A stretch of DNA of 64,000 nt from Deltaproteobacteria bacterium (GCA_021815305.1 JAKAHC010000009.1:1-64000), one strand, 5' to 3'; counted from the first letter of the stretch, positions 1-7,510 are shown. The notes: generated by a model from the letters alone, not told the origin. Numbers and translations: made by a program.

Positions 1-2
1 AA

Positions 3-120
3 AGTGGCCGGGATGCTACCGGATCAGGTGGCCGACTTCCACCGGAATCAGTGGCCGGGATCGACCGGAATGGGTGGCCGGCTTGCCACCGGAATCAGTG
101 GCCGGAATGGACCGGAATAC
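3..120. repeat. IS21-type terminal repeat array
   Basis: Four near-identical 17-18 bp units, of the form accgga(a)tca-gtggccgg, begin at about 18, 41, 64 and 88, a period of 23-24 bp, with partial units at both edges. Regularly spaced multiple transposase-binding repeats are typical of IS21-family ends. The body of this element would lie to the left of the window. The family assignment is by resemblance only. Confidence 0.55.
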
Positions 121-453
121 GCAGGATACGGAGGGAGGGCCACGGTTGCCGAGGCTATCGTCCAACCGCGAGTTTGGATTTATTCGTGGAGTTGGTCGGC
201 CGCGGGATCGGTCTTTAACATCAGCATCCCCGCAGGGAAGTACCAATGGCTGGTGGTCCCGGTAACGGTCTCAGGGGCGGTGGGGTGGGGAGGTGAAATA
301 CAGGAAGCGTACCCGGCGGATGTCCGGTGCTACATCGACTCGACGTATTCCTCGGTGGTGTCGTCTCCGAACGCGACTGCTGTTACCGGCAACTGCGTGC
401 TCAATATCGGCGGCATGTCCGGGGCGAAGCAGCTGCGTGCGTATTCCGGTGAA
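121..453 (+). other. Unassigned stretch between two IS ends, with an open frame
   Basis: This stretch separates two IS21-like termini. A plus-strand frame stays open to 465 and encodes a Ser/Val/Gly-rich segment with beta-strand character, but its only in-frame start lies inside the left IS repeats. The frame is therefore probably a remnant of a gene interrupted by insertion. I do not recognise its family. Confidence 0.3.
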
Positions 454-515
454 CTTGACCAGTGATTCCGATCGAACCTGACCAGCGATTCCGGCGCAAG
501 TTGACCAGCCGTCGG
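454..515. repeat. IS21-type terminal repeats of the minus-strand IstB element
   Basis: Three units built on ttgaccag or ctgaccag followed by cgattccg-like bases start at about 454, 477 and 500, a period of 23 bp. They sit just beyond the 3' end of the minus-strand istB fragment, where the right end of an IS21-family element is expected. Their sequence differs from the array at 3-120, so they belong to a different element. Confidence 0.6.
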
Positions 516-545
516 AGCGCAGCGACGCGGGTGGTTCTTTTTACG

Positions 546-812
546 TCAGGTTCTGGTTTCGGTCAACGGATCTTTGGTTTGTGCCCTTCGTTTCCGCATG
601 GACTCTCCCTTCATTTTGATCTTGTGGGTGTTGTGAACGAGCCGGTCGAGAATGGCGTCGGCCAGCGTGCCGTCGCCGATCATCTCGTGCCAGTTCTCGA
701 CCGGAAGCTGGCTGGTGATCAGCGTGGAGCGGTTGATGTGGCGGTCGTCCATCATCTCCAGCAGGTCGCGGCGCTGCCCGTCGTCCAGGGGGGGCAGCCC
801 CCAGTCGTCCAG
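546..812 (-). pseudogene. istB: IstB-like transposition ATPase, 3' fragment
   Basis: The C-terminal 88 residues of an IS21-family helper ATPase remain. They begin exactly at the Walker B segment ([11 protein letters not shown]) and continue through the sensor-1 region [16 protein letters not shown] to the conserved [20 protein letters not shown] tail. The Walker A half is missing, so the product cannot bind ATP normally. The fragment stops at the centre of a perfect palindrome, on whose other side a second istB fragment begins in the opposite direction. IstB normally assists the IstA transposase, and no IstA is present here. Confidence 0.8.
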
Positions 813-841
813 TTATGTGGAGCTCCACATAACTGGACGAC
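804..841. repeat. Perfect 38-bp palindrome at the junction of two istB fragments
   Basis: The 19-nt half-site gtcgtccagttatgtggag is followed immediately by its exact reverse complement. The outer nine bases of each arm are the Walker B codons (Leu-Asp-Asp) of the two divergent istB remnants. The inner 20 bp belong to neither gene. An inverted-repeat junction of this kind could arise from insertion or excision at conserved codons, or from fold-back repair. Confidence 0.85.
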
Positions 842-1147
842 TTCTGTCTCGATGCGATGGATACCACCGAGAGCCGCGACACCTACGAACTGCTGACAGA
901 GCGGCATCGCGCCGGGTCCATGATCGTCACGTCCAACCGCGGGCCCGACGAATGGCTCCCCACCTTCGCCGACCCGGTCCGCGCCCAGAGCGCCATTGAC
1001 CGCTTCACGAACAACTCCTACGACCTTGTAGTCGAGGGCGAATCGTATCGACCGAGGATGAAGCCAAAACGCACCTCCGAAACCGAACCGGAACCCTCGT
1101 CGGCACGATCCAGATCGCGCCGACGAGGTGGACAGAAACGAAGATGA
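833..1147 (+). pseudogene. istB: IstB-like transposition ATPase (second type), 3' fragment
   Basis: This open frame begins at the Walker B codons (LDDFCLDAMD) with no usable upstream start. It carries the typical C-terminal region of another IS21-family helper ATPase, including HRAGSMIVTSNRGPDEW and DPVRAQSAIDRFTNNSYDLV, and ends in a basic tail. The ATP-binding N-terminal half is absent. It is paired head to head with a different istB remnant across the palindrome at 804-841. Its own element's right-end repeats appear downstream at 1218-1263. Confidence 0.8.
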
Positions 1148-1217
1148 CGTGATAAGAACCCGATAAGAAGATCCCCCGGGATCGCTCCTCTCATCCGGTC
1201 ACGCAGGCCGGGGTACA

Positions 1218-1263
1218 GGGGGGTGAATGATTCTGAAAATGGGGGGGTGAATCAATCTGGAAA
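1218..1263. repeat. Right-end repeats of the second IS21-like element
   Basis: Two 21-bp units of the form gggggtgaat-NN-ttctgaaaa / gggggtgaat-NN-atctggaaa start at 1219 and 1243, 24 bp apart. They lie 70 bp after the plus-strand istB remnant. Spacing and position fit an IS21-family right end and mark the boundary between the IS debris and the nuclease module starting at 1295. Confidence 0.55.
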
Positions 1264-1294
1264 CCGGCACAATTCACACGCGAGCGAGGTTTAG

Positions 1295-2530
1295 ATGAAC
1301 ATTTTTAGAATTATCGCATCAGGGAAGCATGGGTTCCGCGAAGAGTTTGCATCAGCATTTCTTGCCTATCTTCTGTCCCCGAAGATGGACCATGGGCTGG
1401 GGCATTCCTTCCTATCGAGGCTCCTCGGGAGAGTGGCCGCTACAGGGGATTTCCGAGAGATCCAAGGGTTGGCGGGTAGCATGAAAAGCCGCCTCTGGGA
1501 GAGTGTCCTTGACCCCAGGGGAGACGACACCACAGTGGAGCTCGAGTTCAACTGTGGTTCCGGCTTCGTCGATGTTGTGGTCAAGTGCGGCGACTGGTTC
1601 GTCATGATTGAAAATAAGATCGTCCATGCCTCGAGGACAGCAGATCAGGTTCAGTCGCAATACGCAGGGTTCTTGTCCACCTTGGGAAAGCAGGAACAGT
1701 TCGGGAACTGCCATGTCTTGGTCCTGTACCTCGTGCCTGGCATGTTTAACGGGGAGGTGTGGGCCGTCTCCCCATCCTTCCAGGAAGAGCTCGACAAGGT
1801 GGAGTTGCGGGAGGGAGACAGGAAGGCCTTGATATCTTGGCAGCCTGCCGTGGGAGATGATGGCGCGATACCATCCATCGTTGACGTTGTGCTGGAAATC
1901 CTCCGGAGCGAGGCTTCAGGGACAGTCCCGCCTCTCGGGACAGAGGTACGCCACACGCTCCTTTCTCTAGTCGATTTTGCGTTGGGGGAGTTCCAGGGTT
2001 TCCATTACGAAGGTGCAACGGCGAAAAAGTCATCTGGCCCCAAGATGAAGGTTCGTGATGTGCTAAACATGACGGGAGATCTTTACGTGGGTGTCCGTTA
2101 TGGTCGTGGGGGCACCGCGTTCGATGCATGGAGGAACCCCGCGTTTCTCGACAGAGAAGTCAGCGTGACCGAGGACCCGGGCCTTGGGTGGCAGTACGTT
2201 CCGTTAAAGGACTTCCAGAAGATCGCTCGCTGGGCCTTGGACCCTGAGGCCAACAACCTGAGTGGTCTTGAATGGGCAGGGACGCCGTTTGGCCCTAACA
2301 CTCTTTATCGGATTGGCCGATGGGGCAAGACGGATGGTTTTTTCATCGGGCTCAAGGGCGGAGTTGAGAAACTGAAGAACATGACTCTCGAGGAGATTTG
2401 TAGCAGGGTGATCTGGCAGATTGGAAACAAGAAAAAGAACTCAAGCTGGATACCTGCTAGTGAGTTTTCGGAGCTCCTCGACAGGAAGGGTTTCAATCCG
2501 GACGGAATGCCGCTCCTGACGGAAGCCTGA
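1295..2530 (+). CDS. PD-(D/E)XK superfamily nuclease-like protein
   Basis: This 411-residue protein has the layout of the PD-(D/E)XK (PDDEXK_4-like) family. An N-terminal helical segment (about residues 14-45) contains the HGLGHSFL motif. It is followed by a nuclease core with Asp93 in FVDVVVK and the E-x-K pair Glu106/Lys108 in MIENKI. These residues form the usual metal-binding and catalytic set. The C-terminal 200 residues are unlike anything I can name and may recognise DNA or a partner. Relatives often occur in defence islands, and this copy sits between IS remnants and a tRNA-3' repeat. DNA cleavage and a defence role are inferences. The start follows no strong ribosome site. Confidence 0.65.
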   Translation: MNIFRIIASGKHGFREEFASAFLAYLLSPKMDHGLGHSFLSRLLGRVAATGDFREIQGLAGSMKSRLWESVLDPRGDDTTVELEFNCGSGFVDVVVKCGDWFVMIENKIVHASRTADQVQSQYAGFLSTLGKQEQFGNCHVLVLYLVPGMFNGEVWAVSPSFQEELDKVELREGDRKALISWQPAVGDDGAIPSIVDVVLEILRSEASGTVPPLGTEVRHTLLSLVDFALGEFQGFHYEGATAKKSSGPKMKVRDVLNMTGDLYVGVRYGRGGTAFDAWRNPAFLDREVSVTEDPGLGWQYVPLKDFQKIARWALDPEANNLSGLEWAGTPFGPNTLYRIGRWGKTDGFFIGLKGGVEKLKNMTLEEICSRVIWQIGNKKKNSSWIPASEFSELLDRKGFNPDGMPLLTEA

Positions 2531-2552
2531 TGTTTCCCGTCTAAGTCGAGAG

Positions 2553-3035
2553 ATGGATAGCTTGAATTACGCCGTTTATCGAAAAGTTTTACTAATGGTC
2601 AGCGAGCTTCACGTGCGTGGCTACCAGCAGCTGCGCATCGCCCCAGGGATGTCTCCTTCTGGATGTCACTGGCGTTGTTCGATCACTCCAGTGACTAACA
2701 TTTCCCGGGAGCACGGAGCGAGGCTGGCCAGCGAAGGCCCATCGGCCGACTATTCGAGCGCGAGCGGAGGGAAGTACTTCGGGTGGAGCAATGTCTCCCG
2801 ATTTACACCGAGCCGATTGGCCGTCCGGTTCATTGAGCGATTCCCCGATATCGTCGCTGCCGGCAAGGGGAGCGACTGGCTGTACTCAGGTTGGTATCAG
2901 GAAATGCTCAGCATCACCTACCCTGACCTATTTCCAATCGCCTATGCCGATTGGGATCTTCCGGAGCACTTCTTGGCGACCACAGGAGGGAGGGAAGGAA
3001 TTCTGATTGCCTTACCCCCACTGCCGTTGGTCTAA
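2553..3035 (+). CDS. Hypothetical protein paired with the nuclease
   Basis: A 160-residue protein with no signal peptide or membrane segment and rich in aromatic residues. The C-terminal half carries WYQEMLSITYP and a Tyr/Trp-rich stretch. I do not recognise a family. It starts 22 bp after the nuclease on the same strand, so the two are probably one transcript. The pair occupies a self-contained unit between IS21 remnants and the att-like repeat at 3091. A partner or regulator of the nuclease is the simplest guess. The ribosome site before the ATG (cgagag) is weak. Confidence 0.5.
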   Translation: MDSLNYAVYRKVLLMVSELHVRGYQQLRIAPGMSPSGCHWRCSITPVTNISREHGARLASEGPSADYSSASGGKYFGWSNVSRFTPSRLAVRFIERFPDIVAAGKGSDWLYSGWYQEMLSITYPDLFPIAYADWDLPEHFLATTGGREGILIALPPLPLV

Positions 3036-3170
3036 ACGCCATGTGTCCCATTTGTGTCCAAAATCCTCGGAAGGTAGCCTAAATCTCCCGAAATCTACGG
3101 AAAGTGTCATTTTGCCATGTCTGTAACTATTTAATAAACCAAGGTGATTTGAGCGATTTTGCAGGCGCGA

Positions 3171-3228
3171 GCGGCTTGAGGGGGTGGTGGGGAAACCCGT
3201 GCGGGTTCAAATCCCGCCTTCGGCACCA
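3171..3228 (+). pseudogene. tRNA-Leu(GAG)-like 3' fragment
   Basis: The segment reads as an anticodon loop with TTGAGG, a long variable arm (tggggaaacccg), a perfect T arm (gcggg-ttcaaat-cccgc), and an acceptor 3' strand cttcggc followed by ACCA. The variable arm and the implied gccgaag acceptor partner favour a leucine tRNA. The D arm and 5' acceptor strand are absent, and the anticodon stem does not pair well, so this is a fragment and not a working tRNA. Confidence 0.65.
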
Positions 3229-3239
3229 TCGCAATAAAC

Positions 3240-3275
3240 AAAGGGAATCCGGATCTATGCCGGTTTCCCTTTTTT
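3240..3275 (+). terminator. Rho-independent terminator of the former tRNA (copy 1)
   Basis: The stem aaagggaa(t)ccgg pairs with ccggtttccctt around a short loop and is followed by a T run. It lies 12 bp after the CCA end of the tRNA fragment and is duplicated exactly at 8042-8077. Confidence 0.75.
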
Positions 3276-3425
3276 CGTCATGTGGAAGTTTTGTGGAAGT
3301 CAGGATCGAGCGGGGCGGGGAAATATCCATCGACGTGCCAAAATTCGAAGCTGGTCGGGGCGGACCACTGTCCAAATCCATGCAGGTTAAGTTCACAGAA
3401 TTTGTGTTCTGGGAGATAGAACGCC

Positions 3426-3887
3426 ATGAGCGCATCAAACCGAAGCCAATTCGTCTACGTCACCATCATCCGCACGACGCCAGCCAAACTGTGGGAGGCC
3501 CTGACCGATCCCAAGTTCATCAGCCAATACTGGTATGGCGTGAAGGTAGAGTGCGCCTGGAAGAAGGGGGCATCGTGGCGGATGGCTTTCCCCGATGGGC
3601 GGCTAGCCGATGCGGGCGAAATTCTGGAAATCGACCCGCCGCGGCGACTGATCATTCGCTGGCAGAACGAGTGGAACTCGGAACTGAAGGCTGAAGGCCC
3701 GAGCCGCTGCACTTTCCAGCTCGAGCCCGTGGACAATGCAGTGAAGCTCACCATCACGCACGAAATCGACCGGCCGGATTCCAAGTTCATCACGGCCGTA
3801 TCCGCCGGTTGGCCGTACACCCTTTCCAACCTGAAGTCGCTGCTCGAAATTGGGGTGATCGCCACGACGGCTCACCCGGGGCACTGA
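3426..3887 (+). CDS. SRPBCC / AHSA1-family protein
   Basis: A 153-residue START-like (SRPBCC) protein of the 'activator of Hsp90 ATPase homolog 1-like' type. The family signature is clear at the N terminus (YVTIIRTTPAKLWEALTDP), as is the closing helix around WPYTLSNLKSLLE. Such proteins form a hydrophobic cavity and are usually small cytoplasmic ligand-binding proteins of unknown ligand. It is followed 16 bp later by a second family member and then by the stub of a third. ArsR regulators often precede such genes, but none is present, perhaps because the att repeat replaced it. The GC content is lower than in the core genes downstream. Confidence 0.75.
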   Translation: MSASNRSQFVYVTIIRTTPAKLWEALTDPKFISQYWYGVKVECAWKKGASWRMAFPDGRLADAGEILEIDPPRRLIIRWQNEWNSELKAEGPSRCTFQLEPVDNAVKLTITHEIDRPDSKFITAVSAGWPYTLSNLKSLLEIGVIATTAHPGH

Positions 3888-3903
3888 GGGACTCGGAGCG
3901 ATC

Positions 3904-4350
3904 ATGGCGACGAACGCGCAGAACTACACGGCAACTATCGTGGTGGCGAAACCTCCGCACGACGTCTTTAAGTCCTTGAGCGACGTTTCGAAATGGTGGG
4001 GAGGCAAAGACCTTGAAGGAAGCACCACGCGACTCGGCGACGAATTCACCATCACGCATGGGGACGTCCACTATTCGAAACAGAGGATGGTCGAGCTTAT
4101 TCCTGACCAGAAGATCGCTTGGCTCATCACGGAGAGCCGGTTGGCATGGCTGGAAAGAGACAAACACGAATGGACCAACACGAGATTGGTTTTCGAGATA
4201 ACGCCCAACGGCGACGGGGCCGTTCTCCGCTTCACCCACGAGGGCCTTGTCCCCGGAAATGAGTGCTACGCAAGGTGTGCCGACGGCTGGAACACGGCCA
4301 TCAAGGACTGGCTGTTTCGCTTCATCACCGACGGAACTGCTCATTTTTGA
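3904..4350 (+). CDS. SRPBCC / AHSA1-family protein, second copy
   Basis: A 148-residue START-like domain protein. It opens with a beta strand and the VAKPPHDVFKSLSDVSKWW segment and ends with the long C-terminal helix NTAIKDWLFRFI typical of the fold. It is divergent from the gene just upstream and probably cotranscribed with it. No catalytic residues can be assigned, and members usually bind small lipophilic molecules. The start ATG follows ggagcgatc, a poor ribosome site, so it may be translated by coupling to the upstream gene. Confidence 0.72.
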   Translation: MATNAQNYTATIVVAKPPHDVFKSLSDVSKWWGGKDLEGSTTRLGDEFTITHGDVHYSKQRMVELIPDQKIAWLITESRLAWLERDKHEWTNTRLVFEITPNGDGAVLRFTHEGLVPGNECYARCADGWNTAIKDWLFRFITDGTAHF

Positions 4351-4383
4351 TCTGCAAGTTCGAGAGGCCGCAAAGAGAACGTC

Positions 4384-4485
4384 ATGAACGCAGGGAATCG
4401 CAGTAGCTTTGTCGACATCACCTACATCCGCACCACGCCCGAGAAGCTGTGGGCGGCCCTGACCGACACGAGCTGTATTGCTTGA
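4384..4485 (+). pseudogene. SRPBCC-family gene, truncated 5' stub
   Basis: The first 33 codons of a third AHSA1-like gene are intact and closely resemble the N terminus of the gene at 3426 (YIRTTPEKLWAALTD). Homology then stops abruptly and an in-frame TGA follows. The break is 33 bp from the 3' end of the recombinase gene on the other strand. It therefore probably marks the joint where the integrase segment was added. Confidence 0.7.
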
Positions 4486-4517
4486 ACGATTGCCTCTTGG
4501 ATTGAGAAACCTGGGTA

Positions 4518-5687
4518 CTACTGATTAAGCGCGGCCGCTTCCGGCTGTCGGGATGAACCTCTTCCGCGCTCTCTCTCCTCCCGCGACCGATAGGTGATAT
4601 TCGATTTGACGGGCGGTGGAGGGATTGCGATCTTGTTTAGCTTGGCCACCTGCTCCTGGATATGGGGCTTGGCGATATCCACGTAGATCATCGTCGTCTT
4701 GATGTCCTTGTGGCCCATCGCCTTCTGGATGGCGAAGGGGTTTGCACCTGCCATTGCCATTTGCGATCCGAAGGTGTGGCGCAGCCCGTGAATCGCAATC
4801 CGCGGGATGCCTGCCCGGTCACACGCGTCGTTGAGGCCGATGCGGATATCGACCAGGTGCCCTTTTCGCCCCGGGCAGACAAGCGGCGACTTGACCGTCC
4901 GCTTCTCGTTCATCTCCCGGAGCGCCTGGAGGGCTTGCATGGCCCCCTCCGTCAGCGGAATGGTGCGGTCCTCGTTTCCCTTTGGCATCCACCCGTTTTT
5001 CGCCTGAACGCGGAGGAGCCTGTTATCGAAATCGACGTCGCTCCATTCGAGATGGGCCAGTTCCCCCTTGCGGATGCCGGTGAACGCAAGTAGCTGTATT
5101 GGCCACCGCGTCCGGGGCGTTGCCGCTTCCAGGACTTTCCAGATCGCTTCCTCGGAGAGGAACTTCGGGTTCTTCTTCGCAACCTTTACGCGGCGGATCT
5201 TCGGCAGCTCGTCCAGGTATCCGCAATCGACGGCATACCTGAGCGTGCAGGAGAGGGCCTTGAGCTCCGAATTCATTGTCGCCGGCGCGATCCCGTCCTT
5301 GTTCCGTTTCGTCTTGTATGCTTCGATGACCTCGTAGCTGATCTCTCGGACGTTGCAGGTGAAGAAGGGCTTGAGGTGAGCCCTCGTGGCGATGAACCGC
5401 TCCATGCGCGTCCGGGGGGCGAGGTTGACCTGTGCCCACTGATCGTACTTTTCGCAGATCAGGTGAAAGTGAAGGTCCTCGGGCAGGCTGCCGTTGCATT
5501 TCCGGATGCGCCCTTCGAAGTCCTCGAGCTGGGTCTTGGCCTCCGCCATCGTGTCCCAGGCGCCCTGGCGGACGCGCTGGCCGAACTTGTTCCGTATCTC
5601 CTGGATCGCATGGACGCGGGTTCCCTGGATCACCGGCTTGCCGAACCGGACCTTCTCATCCACGGTAATGCGGGGAGCGATCTCCAT
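4518..5687 (-). CDS. Tyrosine recombinase with a DUF433-derived N terminus
   Basis: A 389-residue phage-type integrase. The catalytic set is complete: Arg206 (FTGIRKGEL), Lys230, His300/Arg303 (HGLRHTF), His326 (MGHKD) and nucleophile Tyr335. The SAM-like core-binding domain lies at about 75-160. Residues 1-25 are not integrase-like: RITVDEKVRFGKPVIQGTRV is the opening of DUF433 antitoxins. The arm-binding domain thus appears to have been replaced when the gene fused to an antitoxin start, which may also have supplied its promoter and ribosome site. It lies between two tRNA-Leu-like repeats, the expected att sites. Activity is plausible but unproven, since the arm-binding domain is missing. 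Confidence 0.85.
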   Translation of the reverse strand: MEIAPRITVDEKVRFGKPVIQGTRVHAIQEIRNKFGQRVRQGAWDTMAEAKTQLEDFEGRIRKCNGSLPEDLHFHLICEKYDQWAQVNLAPRTRMERFIATRAHLKPFFTCNVREISYEVIEAYKTKRNKDGIAPATMNSELKALSCTLRYAVDCGYLDELPKIRRVKVAKKNPKFLSEEAIWKVLEAATPRTRWPIQLLAFTGIRKGELAHLEWSDVDFDNRLLRVQAKNGWMPKGNEDRTIPLTEGAMQALQALREMNEKRTVKSPLVCPGRKGHLVDIRIGLNDACDRAGIPRIAIHGLRHTFGSQMAMAGANPFAIQKAMGHKDIKTTMIYVDIAKPHIQEQVAKLNKIAIPPPPVKSNITYRSREERERGRGSSRQPEAAALNQ

Positions 5688-6261
5688 GAGATTTCACCTC
5701 GTCCTGCCAGAATCAGTCCAAATATACATTATTTCCGATTGCCACCACCCGGCCTTGGATTCGCGTAGCCGTTTTCCAGGAGCGGCCGGATCGAGTCGCC
5801 TCGGATACGTTGTGACGCTCGAGCGTTTCATGGCGACGAACCCGGAAATACAAGGTGCCCTATGTTTCACGACGCCGGGAGTATCGTTTTCGGGCACTTC
5901 TCACAGGTGGATGACGCTCGATCGCTTTGATCCGTCCATCCGCAAACACGTACTGGCGCCAATATGAGAAGGTTTCCGTGCGAATGGGATGCGACGTCAA
6001 TGGATCGTGGAGGACGATAAAGTCCTCCCCGAGGACAACCGGGGAATTCGCAGCATCAACTGCCGAGTGAATGATCGCGCTGATGCCTGCGTACGCCGGG
6101 TCGAGGAATGCAGTCGTTGTAATCCGCACCCCCGAGAGTTTGGTAATCGCCTCGCGTTTCTCCGAAGTGCCTTGCCGAATGCAGGCGGACGTGGCAGAAT
6201 CGGTGAGGACGGTGTGAAATGTTCATACCACCATGGAGATGATCCAAGGAGGTGCGGAACG
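5688..6261. other. 574-bp stretch without a confident gene
   Basis: Between the recombinase start and the RHH antitoxin there is no convincing complete gene. A minus-strand frame (about 6215 to 5860) reads smoothly, with compositions such as ITTTAFLDPAYAGISAI and HPIRTETFSYWRQYVF, but it has no good start or ribosome site and no family I recognise. It is probably a gene remnant. Confidence 0.35.
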
Positions 6262-6501
6262 ATGGGGGAAGCGGTAAAAAAGACCATATCCCTGCCGCCC
6301 GAGCTCGCCGAGGATGCCGAACGGATTGCCCGCGAAGAGGGAAAGAGCCTGAGCGCGGTGATCCAGGATGCGCTCAGAGCGGCGAGGCGGCAACGGCTAC
6401 GTGGTGAATGGAAAGCGGCGCAAGGGTACTGGAGCGCCCGGGCAACGGCGAAAGGGTTTCTGAAAGAGGACGATCTTGACCGGTTCCTGCGCCGGCGATG
6501 A
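6262..6501 (+). CDS. Ribbon-helix-helix (CopG-type) antitoxin
   Basis: A 79-residue protein with a KKTISLPPELAEDAERIA strand-helix followed by the helix SLSAVIQDALRAARRQ. This is the RHH/CopG fold, which binds DNA as a dimer. The C-terminal tail (EDDLDRFLRRR) would wrap the toxin. The start is fixed by the ribosome site aaggaggtg at 6247-6255, and the stop overlaps the toxin start (ATGA). It should repress its own promoter together with the PIN toxin. A decayed relative lies at 14171. Confidence 0.8.
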   Translation: MGEAVKKTISLPPELAEDAERIAREEGKSLSAVIQDALRAARRQRLRGEWKAAQGYWSARATAKGFLKEDDLDRFLRRR

Positions 6502-6914
6502 AGGTCGTTTTCGACTCCAATATCCTGATCGCGGCGTTGTTATTCCCGGGAGGGCGTGCCGACGCTGCGGTGGCGAACATTCTCGATGGGGTCGATGATC
6601 TCGTCATCTCGCGCCCTATCATCCAGGAAGTCCTCTCGGTGCTGGCGTCGAAATTTTCCCGTGACAAGGAAGAGTTGAGCCGCGTGGCGGTCATTTTGGG
6701 GGAGATGGGAGAAATCGTGCTTCCTTCCCGCCGACTGTCCGTCTTCCGGGATGAACCGGACAACCGAATTTTGGAGTGCGCTATTGAAGGTGAGGCGGAA
6801 GTGATCGTCACAGGCGACAAGGCGATGCTGTCCATCGGCGAATACGAGGGAATCCGGCTGGTGTCGCTCGCCGATTATCTGGCGAAAAGACGTCGCAGGA
6901 AACGATATGAATGA
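6498..6914 (+). CDS. PIN-domain toxin (VapC-like, COG1569 type)
   Basis: A 138-residue PIN-domain ribonuclease. It starts MKVVFDSNIL with the first metal-binding Asp at residue 6. A mid-protein acidic position lies in IIQEVLSVL, and the later acids are in RDEPDNRILECA and VIVTGDKAML. PIN toxins cut RNA, often tRNA, until bound by their antitoxin. It overlaps the RHH antitoxin by 4 bp, the classic coupled arrangement. All expected acidic residues seem present, so it is probably functional. Confidence 0.82.
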   Translation: MKVVFDSNILIAALLFPGGRADAAVANILDGVDDLVISRPIIQEVLSVLASKFSRDKEELSRVAVILGEMGEIVLPSRRLSVFRDEPDNRILECAIEGEAEVIVTGDKAMLSIGEYEGIRLVSLADYLAKRRRRKRYE

Positions 6915-7096
6915 CCTGAAGATTCTCCCCAGCGAATCGTCATATTCAGCCATCGATATCCCTGAAGGATGCATGCGCCACGAATATCTTGGCGCCTGAT
7001 TCGTAGCTCCCCGCGTCCGTGGGTCATTTCCTACGACGATTAGCTTCCCTGCCATCCGTGTGGCTCGCGTGTGTCCGCGGGAGCGGGGAAAAACGC

Positions 7097-7123
7097 TTGC
7101 CCATACCTAATTAGGTATATAAT
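7097..7123 (+). promoter_or_regulatory. Promoter with palindromic operator, leaderless HigBA transcript
   Basis: A -35-like ttgccc (7097-7102) and a perfect -10 tataat (7118-7123) flank a perfect 16-bp palindrome, atacctaattaggtat (7103-7118), that fills the spacer. The GTG start of the toxin at 7130 is 7 bp after the -10 box, where transcription should begin, and no ribosome site fits. The layout predicts autorepression by the XRE antitoxin and a leaderless mRNA. Confidence 0.65.
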
Positions 7124-7129
7124 GGGAGC

Positions 7130-7510
7130 GTGATTAAGCGCGCATTTCCGGAAAAGCCGCTTCACTGGGTCGGGTCGGCGAAAGACGACCTGCTCGAATT
7201 TCCTGATGCGGTGGTCGACGATATTGGATACGCGCTCTATTTGGTACAAATTGGCGGGAAGCCCCCCAACGCCAAGCCCTGGAAGGGCGAAGGTCCCGGC
7301 GTCTTTGAGATCATCGAGGACCACCGGGGGGACACGTACCGGGCGGTCTACACCGTTCGATTCACGGAAGCTGTTTATGTATTGCTCTGCTTCCAGAAGA
7401 AGTCTCCTTCCGGCATTCGCACGGCACAAGTCGATCAGAACCGGATTCGCGATCGGCTCCGGGCGGCCGCGGAAGACTACGAGGTGAGATATGGCGAGAA
7501 TAAAGCGTGA
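7130..7510 (+). CDS. HigB-like toxin (RelE/Gp49 family)
   Basis: A 126-residue protein of the phage Gp49-like / HigB group, related to RelE mRNA interferases. Recognisable segments are LHWVGSAKDDLLEFPDAV near the start, the central YRAVYTVRF strand and VYVLLCFQKKS. Such toxins cleave ribosome-bound mRNA. The toxin precedes the antitoxin, as is usual for HigBA, and overlaps it by 20 bp. It starts with GTG directly at the predicted transcription start. Catalytic residues vary in this group and were not assigned. Confidence 0.8.
   Translation: MIKRAFPEKPLHWVGSAKDDLLEFPDAVVDDIGYALYLVQIGGKPPNAKPWKGEGPGVFEIIEDHRGDTYRAVYTVRFTEAVYVLLCFQKKSPSGIRTAQVDQNRIRDRLRAAAEDYEVRYGENKA

Larger units (their letters stand above)
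3091..3304. repeat. att-like direct repeat, copy 1 (tRNA-Leu 3' end plus terminator)
   Basis: A 214-bp segment is repeated without indels at 7893-8106, and the last 144 bp (3161-3304) are identical. The repeat holds a tRNA-Leu-like 3' half with CCA, the terminator after it, and the tail cgtcatgtggaagttttgtg. Just upstream, short cggaa-containing repeats (aaatctacggaa and variants) resemble integrase arm-type sites. Duplicated tRNA 3' ends flanking a tyrosine recombinase are the usual mark of integration into a tRNA gene. Confidence 0.8.

Noticed and set aside
4-465. A 153-residue protein at the left edge
   Set aside because: Its first 35-40 codons are IS terminal repeats, so the start is not genuine. 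Only the later part may be remnant coding sequence.
3-515. CRISPR array, because of regularly spaced repeats
   Set aside because: The 23-24 bp period leaves only 5-6 bp between units, there are no spacers and no cas genes, and IstB remnants point to IS21 ends.
3161-3230. 3' end of a tmRNA (ssrA) rather than a tRNA
   Set aside because: The implied acceptor strand (gccgaag) and the variable-arm-like segment fit tRNA-Leu. tmRNA acceptor ends usually pair with a GGGG-type start, and no tag-peptide region lies upstream.
5989-6261. N-terminal extension of the RHH antitoxin to 170 residues
   Set aside because: The extension has no family-like sequence, and the ATG at 6262 has an ideal ribosome site and gives the usual antitoxin length.
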